Below, piece after piece: positions 1 to 5,612 of a DNA stretch of 8,218 bases. Position 1 is the stretch's first letter; every line of letters begins with the position of its first letter. The notes beneath the pieces were generated by a model. The model was not told where the DNA came from, made no database searches, and saw only the letters and a list, made by a program, of their open reading frames with translations. Position numbers and translations under genes: made by a program. This DNA is from an uncultured Achromobacter sp. Lineage in GTDB: Bacteria; Pseudomonadota; Gammaproteobacteria; Burkholderiales; Burkholderiaceae_B. The stretch covers positions 1 to 8,218 of the forward strand of contig CAJYKY010000056.1 of NCBI GenBank assembly GCA_913775005.1, read 5' to 3'.

Positions 1-871
1 CCACCACAAAGCCCGCTTCGCCCAGGCTCTTGACGGCAGCGGGTTGGCGCAGCGCGGCGGCGCTGTCTTTTTGCAGGCGGTTCAACACCGCGTCCGGCGT
101 ACCGGCCGGCGCAAACAACGCAAACCATGCGCCGAAGTTGATGGCAGGCAGACCCTTCTCGGTAAAGGTGGGAACGGCGGCCAGCGCGGGCGAGCGCTGC
201 GTGCCCGTGGTGGCTAGCGCGCGAAGCTTGCCGCCCTGCACCTGCGGCGCGGCCAGCGCCGTGGTGACGAACGCGGCCTGCACCGCACCCGACACCAGGC
301 CCGACACCGCGTCACCCGTGGAGCGATAGTGAATCGCTTCGATCTTCATGCCGGCTTCGCGGGCAAATAGCTCCGCCCCGAAATGCCCGGGCGTTCCCGC
401 GCCGAAGGTAGCAAAGTTGATCCGGTCAGACGCGCGCTTGGCGCCGTCAATGAACGCGCCCAGATCCTGATACGGCGAATCCGCCGGTACCACCAACACG
501 AAATCCGCGCGCACCACCTCCGAGATCGGCGCAAAGTCGCGCGCCGGGTCGTAGTTCAAATTCCGATAGGTCGCGGGCGAGATGCTGATCGACCCCACCT
601 CGCCCAACAGCAGCGTCTGGCCATCCGCAGGGCTGCGCGCCACCGTCTGTGCGGCGATCTGCCCGCCCGCACCCACTTTGTTTTCCACCACGACGCTTTC
701 GCCCACCAACGGCCCCATGTGCTGCGACAACGTACGCGCCACAATGTCCGGCCCCGTGCCGGGCGGAAAGCCCACGTTCAGCCGCAGCGGGCCATTGGGA
801 AATTGCGCCATCGCCGCAATCGGCAGGCACAGCACAAAGCCGCCAAACAGGCGGCGCAGCATCGATGTCAT
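1..871 (-). CDS. Bug/TctC-family tripartite tricarboxylate transporter substrate-binding protein (3' end missing)
   Basis: A periplasmic solute-binding protein of the Bug (Bordetella uptake gene) family, which delivers organic acids to TTT transporters or acts as an orphan binder. I read about 290 residues from the ATG at 871; the frame stays open to the window edge, so roughly the last 30 residues of a typical 320-residue protein are outside. Residues 1-22 form a signal peptide (arginines, hydrophobic core, AMA before Q23). Family hallmarks follow: FPPGTGPD at 35-42, VVVENKVGAGG near 60-70, SPADGQTLLLG near 80-90, and YDPARDFAPI near 108-116. GGAG lies 6 nt before the ATG, favouring this start over the ATG three codons in. 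It sits 50 nt downstream of the DUF3237 gene on the same strand, so it is probably the last gene seen of the monooxygenase operon. No TctA/TctB membrane genes are in view. The ligand cannot be told from sequence. Family call firm. Confidence 0.93.
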   Translation of the reverse strand, partial: MTSMLRRLFGGFVLCLPIAAMAQFPNGPLRLNVGFPPGTGPDIVARTLSQHMGPLVGESVVVENKVGAGGQIAAQTVARSPADGQTLLLGEVGSISISPATYRNLNYDPARDFAPISEVVRADFVLVVPADSPYQDLGAFIDGAKRASDRINFATFGAGTPGHFGAELFAREAGMKIEAIHYRSTGDAVSGLVSGAVQAAFVTTALAAPQVQGGKLRALATTGTQRSPALAAVPTFTEKGLPAINFGAWFALFAPAGTPDAVLNRLQKDSAAALRQPAAVKSLGEAGFVV

Positions 872-901
872 GGTGGTCTCCGAGTCGTTTTTTTATTCAT
901 G

Positions 902-919
902 CCACGGCGGATGCCGTGG
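902..919 (-). other. Intercistronic hairpin
   Basis: Perfect inverted repeat with 7-bp arms (CCACGGC at 902-908, GCCGTGG at 913-919) and a 4-nt loop, starting 3 nt past the DUF3237 stop codon. On the minus-strand transcript no U-run follows it, so it is not a canonical terminator. A plausible role is an mRNA-stabilising or partial attenuating structure between the DUF3237 and Bug genes. The structure is seen; the role is inferred. Confidence 0.45.
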
Positions 920-921
920 GT

Positions 922-1407
922 TCAGCAAATGCGGTAGAAGCGCAATTCAACGCGGTCCGGGTAACGCGCGCCCGTGCCGATGAACAGGCTGTCGTTCAAC
1001 CAGCCCAGCGCGGACGCTGCGGTTTCAAAGCGCGGATAGCTGCGAAAGTAAATGCGGGCGGGGTCGACAGCTTCGCCGCGCAACAGCCGGGCGATGTCGT
1101 CGGCGTGGCCGGTGCGGATGCCAGTGTTTTCGACGTAGACGCGATCTCCCTCGGGCGTTTCGATGACGTAGCGCGCGTGGATATCGGTGTACGTGGCCGA
1201 GCGCAGCATCTGAAAATCAGCGCCGCCGGGCAGGACCTTGCCGTTCAAGCGCGGCCCCTGCACCGTACCGCCCGTGATGGGGATGACGCGGCGGCGGCCT
1301 TGCGGCGTGTCGCCCACCTCTTGCGGCGCGGCCACGTCAACGATGACCGTCGCCACGTGTTCCAGTTGCGGCGCCAGCGGATCCGGTGAGGCTTGAGGGT
1401 GGCTCAT
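922..1407 (-). CDS. DUF3237 (UPF0311) family protein
   Basis: A 161-residue protein matching the DUF3237 family, whose biochemical function is not established. Visible hallmarks are the glycine-rich stretch GGTVQGPRLNGKVLPGGADF at 46-65, the YTDIHARYVIET strand at 73-84, YVENTGIRTG at 91-100, and the C-terminal YPRFETA...LGWLNDSLFIGTGAR segment at 124-148. No signal peptide or membrane segment, so it should be cytoplasmic; it is probably a compact beta-barrel. Its ATG overlaps the monooxygenase TGA in an ATGA junction at 1404-1407, which implies translational coupling and a shared job. DUF3237 genes are often found beside flavin monooxygenases and aromatic-degradation genes; from that context I infer a role in handling the monooxygenase substrate or product. 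Length is normal for the family. Confidence 0.9.
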   Translation of the reverse strand: MSHPQASPDPLAPQLEHVATVIVDVAAPQEVGDTPQGRRRVIPITGGTVQGPRLNGKVLPGGADFQMLRSATYTDIHARYVIETPEGDRVYVENTGIRTGHADDIARLLRGEAVDPARIYFRSYPRFETAASALGWLNDSLFIGTGARYPDRVELRFYRIC

Positions 1408-2669
1408 GATGTCGTTTCCCGATGCTTGCGTAAGGCGGCGGGGTCAAAGCCCGCCAGTTGTTTGTAGCGCAACGAGACCGCCGCCAGTTCTTCCTGGGCG
1501 ATCACGTCGTTGATGTCTGCAAAGCCTTGCGGCGCGCGGTCTTCGGCCATCTGCATGACTTGCTCCGGGCCGTTCAGACGATTACGCAGCACGATGCCCG
1601 CCGTACGCGGCAAGCGCTCTGCTTCATATTCCAGCAACGCGGTTTCCAGCGTGCGACGGCCGTGCGCCGGACGCTGCGCCAGCCAATCGGACAGGCAGCG
1701 CGCATCCAGAATGGCTTGCGCGGACCCGTTGGAACCGATGGGGTACATGGGATGCGCGGCATCGCCCAAAAGCGTAACGCGGCCCCGCGTCCAGCGCGGA
1801 AGCGGGTCGCGGTCCACCAGGGGGAATTCATAGATGGCCTCGGCGCCATCGATGATGGCAGGGATGTCGATCCAATCCCAGCGCCAATCAGCAAAGCGGT
1901 CGGCGAAGACGGATTTGTCGACCCGGCGATTCCAATCGGTAGCGGGCAGTTCGGCGCCAGGCACGGACAATTCCGCAATCCAGTTGATCAGCGACCGGCC
2001 TTGCTGGCGCAGCGGTTCCGATATCGGATAGCACACGAACTTCTGATCCTGGTGACCCGCCATGAACATGCTGCGGCCGTCCAGATAGGGATCGGCCTGC
2101 GTCACCGCGCGCCACAACATGCGGCCCGAAAAACGCGGCTCGTCGCCCACCGGATGCAACTGACGGCGCAGGGCGGAATGGATGCCATCCGCGCCCACCA
2201 GGACGTCGGCACGTACGCGTTGCAACACGCCATCGGCGCGCCGCCGGAAAATGGCCGTGGCGCCATCGGCGTCCTGTTCGGCGGACTCAAGCACCATGCC
2301 CGTGACGATCGCGTCTTGGCCCAGGCGCTCGCGCACGGCGCTGGCCAGCAGCAGCTGAAACTCGCCACGATGCACCGAGAACTGCGGCAAAGGGTAGCCG
2401 GCCTGAACGCCGCGCGGCTCTTGCCAGATCAGCTGGCCCAGCTTGTTGTAGTAATGCAGTTGCGACGTTTCGATGGCGCGTTCGGCCAGCGCAGGCATCA
2501 AGCCCAGCTGTTCGATTTCGGCCACAGCATGCGGCAAGAGATTGATGCCCACGCCCAACGGCCTGATTTCCTGTGCGCTTTCATACACGCGGCAATCGAT
2601 GCCGCGCTGATGCAGCATCAAGGCGAGCGTCAGCCCGCCGATGCCGGCGCCGACGATGACGATTTGCAT
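1404..2669 (-). CDS. PhzS-like FAD-dependent aromatic monooxygenase
   Basis: A class A flavoprotein monooxygenase (421 residues), which uses NAD(P)H and O2 to hydroxylate an aromatic or heteroaromatic ring. The Rossmann motif GAGIGG is at 7-12 with the ribose-binding Glu at 30; EIRPLGVGINLLPHAV at 34-49 and SVHRGEFQLLL at 98-108 are typical of this group; the DG motif is VLVGADGIHSALR at 157-168; the GD motif is TLLGDAAHPMYPIGSNG at 299-315. From memory the whole chain resembles PhzS, the 5-methylphenazine-1-carboxylate monooxygenase of Pseudomonas, but no phenazine genes are nearby, so the substrate is likely different. 3-hydroxybenzoate- or salicylate-type hydroxylases are alternatives. AGGAG lies 5 nt before the ATG. 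It is first in an operon with DUF3237 and Bug genes, and the divergent MarR gene and inverted repeat suggest ligand-induced expression. Family call firm; substrate unknown. Confidence 0.93.
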   Translation of the reverse strand: MQIVIVGAGIGGLTLALMLHQRGIDCRVYESAQEIRPLGVGINLLPHAVAEIEQLGLMPALAERAIETSQLHYYNKLGQLIWQEPRGVQAGYPLPQFSVHRGEFQLLLASAVRERLGQDAIVTGMVLESAEQDADGATAIFRRRADGVLQRVRADVLVGADGIHSALRRQLHPVGDEPRFSGRMLWRAVTQADPYLDGRSMFMAGHQDQKFVCYPISEPLRQQGRSLINWIAELSVPGAELPATDWNRRVDKSVFADRFADWRWDWIDIPAIIDGAEAIYEFPLVDRDPLPRWTRGRVTLLGDAAHPMYPIGSNGSAQAILDARCLSDWLAQRPAHGRRTLETALLEYEAERLPRTAGIVLRNRLNGPEQVMQMAEDRAPQGFADINDVIAQEELAAVSLRYKQLAGFDPAALRKHRETTS

Positions 2670-2686
2670 GTCTACTCCTGGTTTTA

Positions 2687-2707
2687 TTTGTTATGCAACA
2701 TAACAAA
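2687..2707. promoter_or_regulatory. Putative MarR operator (9+3+9 inverted repeat)
   Basis: Perfect inverted repeat in the divergent region: left arm TTTGTTATG (2687-2695), spacer CAA, right arm CATAACAAA (2699-2707). The arms contain TTGT...ACAA half-sites of the kind many MarR proteins bind. It begins 18 bp upstream of the monooxygenase ATG and overlaps a possible minus-strand extended -10 (TGTTATGTT), so a bound dimer would block that promoter. The repeat is seen; binding by the adjacent regulator is inferred. Confidence 0.65.
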
Positions 2708-2741
2708 ATCCGGCCCCGGTCCGCACCCCGGGGATTTCCCG

Positions 2742-2774
2742 TAATGCGGTAGCGCAGCCGCAGTGACTGCATTA
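2742..2774. promoter_or_regulatory. Second inverted repeat in the divergent region
   Basis: TAATGCGGT (2742-2750) and ACTGCATTA (2766-2774) form an inverted repeat with 9-bp arms, one mismatch and a 15-bp spacer. Nested in the right half is GCAGTGACTGC (2760-2770), a perfect 5+1+5 palindrome. It lies closer to the regulator start than the first repeat, so it could be a second operator, for example for autorepression, or part of the regulator leader. The arms do not resemble the first operator, so a common protein is uncertain. Confidence 0.35.
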
Positions 2775-2816
2775 GTGTTGAGGCCCCAACGTCCAGGCCG
2801 GTGAATCGCACGCCCA

Positions 2817-3311
2817 ATGTCCAGAGCCGCATCCCTACGCCCCCGGCGCCCCGCCGCGCGCGGCGAACAGTTCGACCCTCACGTTCCCGGTATTCAGTAC
2901 GGCGCCTTGGACGGCCTGGTGGGCTACGCCATCCGCCGCGCGCAGATCGTCATCTACGAAGACTTTCTGGCGGCGCTCTCCCCATGGGACATCACGCCTC
3001 AACGCTTCTCGGCCATGACGCTGATCGCGGCCAACCCGAACTTGAAGTTGACGGACCTGGCCCGCATCCTGGGCATCGCCCGGTCGGGCGCGGTGCAGCT
3101 CGTCAACCAGTTGCAGGCGCTGGGCTATGTAGAGCGGCAAGACGTGCAGCACGACAAGCGGGCCTATTCGCTGGCAATGACAGCAGAGGGGGACGTCGTG
3201 CTTGCCCAGATTACGCAGGCGGTGCAGGCGCACGACGCCCGCATCAGCCAGCAATTAAGTGCCGCCGACAAGCAGCGCCTGATCAGCCTGCTGGGAAAGC
3301 TGGGCGCGTAG
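2817..3311 (+). CDS. MarR-family transcriptional regulator
   Basis: A 164-residue winged-helix regulator, probably a dimeric repressor released from DNA by a small aromatic ligand. The N-terminal 20 or so residues are basic and proline-rich, outside the usual fold. The wHTH spans about residues 60-122: LKLTDLARILGIARSGAVQLVNQLQALGYV at 77-105 covers the support and recognition helices, and the wing carries the MarR signature D113-K-R115-A-Y-S-L119. A C-terminal dimerisation helix follows (about 125-163). The start at 2817 is the first ATG after an in-frame stop at 2802, but no good ribosome-binding site precedes it, so leaderless or weak initiation is possible. It diverges from the monooxygenase operon across 147 bp holding the inverted repeats, the classic arrangement for local control. 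The effector is unknown. Confidence 0.93.
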   Translation: MSRAASLRPRRPAARGEQFDPHVPGIQYGALDGLVGYAIRRAQIVIYEDFLAALSPWDITPQRFSAMTLIAANPNLKLTDLARILGIARSGAVQLVNQLQALGYVERQDVQHDKRAYSLAMTAEGDVVLAQITQAVQAHDARISQQLSAADKQRLISLLGKLGA

Positions 3312-3314
3312 CGG

Positions 3315-3323
3315 TGCTACGAT
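3315..3323 (+). promoter_or_regulatory. Candidate extended -10 promoter for the phosphatase gene
   Basis: TGCTACGAT just past the regulator stop codon fits an extended -10 (TGn plus TACGAT). It would start transcription about 25 nt before the phosphatase ATG. I see no good -35 hexamer. It resembles the TGCTAGAAT element upstream of tRNA-Leu in this window. The alternative is read-through from the MarR gene, whose stop is only 43 bp away. Confidence 0.35.
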
Positions 3324-3354
3324 CGTTCGATCTTCGGCCACGCTTTTGGAACCC

Positions 3355-4146
3355 ATGACGACCGACCACGACCCGCGCGCTTACCAAGCCCCGCTATCAG
3401 ACGCCACGCTGCGGCGGCTGGCCCTGGAAAACGTGCACAACGCGCGCGACCTAGGCGGGCTGATCGGCGCAGACGGGCGGCGCGTACGCACTGGACGCCT
3501 CTTTCGCAGCGGCAACCCGGGGCGCGCCAGCGCTGCGGATCTGGAACGGCTGGGCGCATTGGGGCTGGACGCCGTTATCGACTTTCGCGCCGAACCCGAG
3601 AAGGCTCAGGACGAACCGCATTTCGGGCAACGCTTTCAGTGGATTGCATCGCCCGTGCTGGACGGCAACATGTCGATGGCGGTGCTGCTGCCGCGCTTGA
3701 GCGCCGCCACGGCAGACTTCAGCACGTCGATGATGGTGGACATCTATCGCGATTTTCCGTCGCGTTATCAGCAGCCGTTTGCCGGCTTTTTGCATGCTGC
3801 CATGAGCGGCAAGACGCTGCTGTTTCACTGCACCGCCGGCAAAGACCGCACCGGCTTCGCGTCTCTGCTGCTGTTATCCGCGCTGGGTGTGTCGCACGAC
3901 GACATCCTGGAAAACTACCTGGAATCGAACGCCTGCAACGCGGGATTCTTCGCGCAGATATTGGCGAAGTCCGCCGCGCACGGCGTCAAAGACGAGGTCA
4001 TGATGCCGCTGCTGGAAGTGGCGCCAGCGTATCTGGACGCCTCGGTGCAAGCCATTGACGAAGCGTTCGGCGGCATGGACCGCTATCTGCGCGATGTCTT
4101 GAAAGTGGATGCGGAAATCTTGCAGCGGCATTATCTGGAAGACTGA
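3355..4146 (+). CDS. Tyrosine/phosphoinositide phosphatase, MptpB-like (Y_phosphatase3 family)
   Basis: A 263-residue phosphatase of the cysteine-dependent superfamily. The P-loop is HCTAGKDRTG at 158-167: nucleophile Cys159, phosphate-binding Arg165 (CX5R), with Lys163 and Asp164. The HCxxGKDRT form is known from MptpB-type enzymes that act on phosphotyrosine, phosphoserine and phosphoinositides. N-terminal signatures NARDLGG (29-35) and GRLFRSGNP (47-55) and the DFRAEPE stretch (76-82) are also family-typical. No signal peptide or membrane helix is seen, so the protein should be cytoplasmic unless exported by another route. I chose the ATG at 3355; an in-frame TTG at 3346 adds only three residues. 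It lies 43 bp after the MarR gene on the same strand. A 15-bp tandem duplication covers the stop codon. Enzyme class is firm; the physiological substrate is unknown. Confidence 0.92.
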   Translation: MTTDHDPRAYQAPLSDATLRRLALENVHNARDLGGLIGADGRRVRTGRLFRSGNPGRASAADLERLGALGLDAVIDFRAEPEKAQDEPHFGQRFQWIASPVLDGNMSMAVLLPRLSAATADFSTSMMVDIYRDFPSRYQQPFAGFLHAAMSGKTLLFHCTAGKDRTGFASLLLLSALGVSHDDILENYLESNACNAGFFAQILAKSAAHGVKDEVMMPLLEVAPAYLDASVQAIDEAFGGMDRYLRDVLKVDAEILQRHYLED

Positions 4147-4163
4147 AGCCCGGAAGACTGAAG
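4137..4163 (+). repeat. Tandem duplication across the phosphatase stop codon
   Basis: GGAAGACTGAAG occurs at 4137-4148 and again at 4152-4163, a 15-bp period. Because 15 is a multiple of three, the second copy repeats Glu-Asp-stop in the same frame, giving a second in-frame TGA five codons after the first. Likely a slippage product; read-through would add only four sense codons between the stops. Confidence 0.6.
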
Positions 4164-4168
4164 ACGCG

Positions 4169-4402
4169 TCAATTCCCCGAGCTGCGGCGCAATCTATCAG
4201 ACGATTGCTTATTCAAGCGCTTGGCTTCTTCTTCTGCGTAATCTTCTTCGCCCGGGTCGTAAGAGCCTTCATGCATGCAGCTGCTGCGATACCACTGGCA
4301 CTCGCTGCTGCGCGAATCGCCAAGACCCACCATGGAACAACCGGAACCCAATACGATCAGCGACAGCGCTGCCCCACAACGTACCAACGATTGAATCGAC
4401 AT
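4169..4402 (-). CDS. Small putative lipoprotein
   Basis: A 77-residue protein with an N-terminal signal: positively charged Arg8, hydrophobic stretch 10-19, then LGSGCS with the presumed lipidated Cys22. The lipobox is imperfect (Gly rather than Leu at -3, Leu at -4). Ser at +2 favours the outer membrane by the usual rule. The mature part (about 56 residues) is hydrophilic: a short segment with two cysteines (Cys35, Cys42) that could form a disulfide, an acidic patch GEEDYAEEEAKR at 51-62, and a basic, serine-rich tail. I do not recognise a named family. GGTAGGG precedes the ATG weakly, and an extended -10 sits about 32 nt upstream of it. It is convergent with the phosphatase gene (22 bp between stops) and divergent from the membrane-protein gene. 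Function unknown. Confidence 0.7.
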   Translation of the reverse strand: MSIQSLVRCGAALSLIVLGSGCSMVGLGDSRSSECQWYRSSCMHEGSYDPGEEDYAEEEAKRLNKQSSDRLRRSSGN

Positions 4403-4433
4403 AAGCTCGCCCTACCTTGAAACAACAGCCCTC

Positions 4434-4442
4434 TTTATACCA
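4434..4442 (-). promoter_or_regulatory. Extended -10 promoter for the lipoprotein gene
   Basis: On the minus strand TGGTATAAA is an extended -10 (TGn plus TATAAA, one mismatch from consensus), read from 4442 to 4434. It predicts a start near 4427 and a leader of about 25 nt before the lipoprotein ATG. The -35 region is weak (CTGATC at 16 nt). Confidence 0.45.
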
Positions 4443-4508
4443 GTCCCCCTTTCTGGATCAGAGGCGCCATGACATCTGCTAACGCATAGACACTCCAGGA
4501 CTGAACCC

Positions 4509-4814
4509 ATGTTCACCGACCGCCGATTTCAAATCTGGCTTGCCGTGTTCGCCGTTATCGCCGGAACATTGATTGCCTTGCTGTGGCCCAAGAGCGCCAC
4601 GCATCCTTCCATCGGTGGCGGCGGCTACGACTTGTCTAATTGGGTCTACACACTGGCGCTGCTGGCATTTACGGGGGTGTGGTCGGTGATCGCGCTATCG
4701 GTCGGTTTGAACCGCGGTAACGGGCAGGCAGCCAAGCGCGCGTATACGCTGGCGGCCATCGGTGCGGTGACGTTTGCGGGCGCGTGCGTTGCGTTCGGAC
4801 ATCACGTGTTCTAG
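4509..4814 (+). CDS. Small inner-membrane protein with three predicted helices
   Basis: A 101-residue protein of unknown function. Three hydrophobic segments are visible: about 9-27 (ending at WPK), about 45-66, and about 79-97, separated by a glycine-rich loop (GGGGY at 36-40) and a basic loop (LNRGNGQAAKR at 67-77). The MFTDRR start and the positive loop after helix 2 suggest by the positive-inside rule that both the N-terminus and the second loop are cytoplasmic. AGGA lies 8 nt before the ATG. A six-codon reading frame preceded by GAGG (4469-4489) sits in the leader and might be a chance uORF. It is divergent from the lipoprotein gene across 106 bp and ends just before the tRNA-Leu terminator, facing it. 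I do not recognise a named family. Confidence 0.72.
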   Translation: MFTDRRFQIWLAVFAVIAGTLIALLWPKSATHPSIGGGGYDLSNWVYTLALLAFTGVWSVIALSVGLNRGNGQAAKRAYTLAAIGAVTFAGACVAFGHHVF

Positions 4815-4826
4815 CGCGCGGCCAAC

Positions 4827-4861
4827 AAAAAACCCGCGTCTCGTTAAGAGATCACGGGTTT
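4827..4861 (-). terminator. Rho-independent terminator of tRNA-Leu
   Basis: Arms AAACCCG (4830-4836) and CGGGTTT (4855-4861) pair perfectly, and inside them TCTC (4839-4842) pairs with GAGA (4848-4851). On the minus strand the stem is followed by six T (4832-4827), giving a typical terminator 42 nt beyond the tRNA 3' end. On the plus strand there is no T-run, so it would only weakly stop transcripts from the membrane-protein gene. Confidence 0.75.
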
Positions 4862-4902
4862 GATGTGAGGCCGGATGGAACATCCTGGCGCTTGAAAATT
4901 TT

Positions 4903-4987
4903 TGGTGCCGACGGCGAGACTCGAACTCGCACAGCTTTCGCCACTACCCCCTCAAGATAGCGTGTCTACCAATTTCACCACGTCGGC
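4903..4987 (-). tRNA. tRNA-Leu (GAG anticodon)
   Basis: An 85-nt class II tRNA on the minus strand. The acceptor stem GCCGACG pairs with CGTCGGC, followed by A and encoded CCA. The D-arm carries AAATTGGTAGACAC, the anticodon stem CTATC/GGTAG has one G-U pair, and the loop TTGAGGG puts GAG at 34-36 (4951-4953), reading CUC and CUU leucine codons. The long variable arm and TTCGAGT T-loop are typical of tRNA-Leu. It lies downstream of secG, as in many betaproteobacteria, but has its own promoter and terminator. Confidence 0.97.
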
Positions 4988-5036
4988 ATTCACCAAATTT
5001 CTAGCGCTGCATATAGGCAGTGCCAGAAAGTCGAGC

Positions 5037-5045
5037 ATTCTAGCA
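5037..5045 (-). promoter_or_regulatory. Extended -10 promoter for tRNA-Leu
   Basis: On the minus strand TGCTAGAAT (5045 to 5037) is a good extended -10, one mismatch from TATAAT. Transcription would start near 5030, giving a leader of about 43 nt. No -35 fits at 17 nt; TTGATT lies 20 nt upstream. Placed after the secG terminator, it lets the tRNA be expressed independently. Confidence 0.55.
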
Positions 5046-5074
5046 CGGTTTTCTTGCGGCGTAATCAAGGCAAG

Positions 5075-5103
5075 AAAAAGGCCGGCATCACGCCGGCCTT
5101 TTT
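5075..5103 (-). terminator. Bidirectional terminator after secG
   Basis: Perfect 12-bp inverted repeat AAAAAGGCCGGC (5075-5086) and GCCGGCCTTTTT (5092-5103) with a 5-nt loop. It has a T-run on either strand; on the minus strand it lies 14 nt past the secG stop and should end the tpiA-secG transcript. Confidence 0.9.
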
Positions 5104-5117
5104 GACTGCGCCCAGGA

Positions 5118-5591
5118 TTACTTCGCGGGCGTACCAGCAGGCGTTTCGCCCGTTGCCGGTGCGGCGGGAGCCGCGGGCGTGGCCGGTGCAGCAGGAACCG
5201 ATGCGTCAGGCTTGGCAGGCGAAGCCGGCACCGAAGCGGCGCCCGGCACGGACGAGCCACCAGCGGCAGGCGCAGCGCCCGGCACTTGCGGCACGGAGCG
5301 GTCGGACGGGAAGCTTTGCATCACGCCGGAATCGACGGCGGGGCCGCTGGTGCCCTTATGGCTGACATAGGCCAGGCCGGCGGTGGAGGCAAAGAAGACC
5401 ACGGCGGCCCACTTGGTGGCGCGCGACAGGAAGTTCGCCGCGCCGGTGGCGCCGAACAGGCTGCCGGACGAACCGCTACCGAAAGCGGACCCCATGTCGG
5501 CGCCCTTGCCCTGCTGAAGCAGGACCAGAACGATGATAGCCAGCGCCGAAATCACTTGGACGGCCAGCAAAAGTTTAAGCATCAAGGGCAT
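5118..5591 (-). CDS. secG: Preprotein translocase subunit SecG
   Basis: Inner-membrane subunit of the SecYEG protein-export channel; it boosts SecA-driven translocation. The SecG plan is plain: helix 1 at about 5-25, the conserved LLQQGKGADMGSAFGSG loop at 24-40, SGSLFGATGAANFLSRAT at 42-59, and helix 2 at about 60-77. From about residue 80 to 157 comes a long alanine/proline/serine-rich tail with repeated short AP-rich units; E. coli SecG is only 110 residues, so this extension is large, though such tails are known in betaproteobacteria. GGAG 6 nt upstream supports the ATG at 5591 rather than the ATG three codons later. It starts 21 nt after tpiA, so the two form one transcript closed by the hairpin at 5075-5103. 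Confidence 0.97.
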   Translation of the reverse strand: MPLMLKLLLAVQVISALAIIVLVLLQQGKGADMGSAFGSGSSGSLFGATGAANFLSRATKWAAVVFFASTAGLAYVSHKGTSGPAVDSGVMQSFPSDRSVPQVPGAAPAAGGSSVPGAASVPASPAKPDASVPAAPATPAAPAAPATGETPAGTPAK

Positions 5592-5612
5592 TACAGACTC
5601 CGGAACGGAAAC

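Noticed and set aside
1458..2744. A 428-residue open frame on the plus strand, antisense to the monooxygenase
   Set aside because: Composition is Arg/His/Gln/Ala-rich with no motif; the opposite strand carries full FAD motifs. It is a GC-rich shadow.
3321..3332. Palindrome GATCGTTCGATC before the phosphatase gene as an operator
   Set aside because: Only 5-bp arms, overlaps the presumed transcription start, and is short enough to be chance.
2801..3358. A 185-residue plus-strand frame overlapping the MarR gene
   Set aside because: It overlaps the regulator in another frame; Arg/Pro/Gly-rich with no domain, while the regulator has the full wHTH signature.
4469..4489. Six-codon reading frame with a GAGG site upstream of the membrane-protein gene
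   Set aside because: Too short to support as a regulatory peptide; no repeated codons or stalling motif.
4902..5105. A 67-residue plus-strand frame beginning at 4902
   Set aside because: It is the translation of the antisense of tRNA-Leu and the following promoter and terminator.
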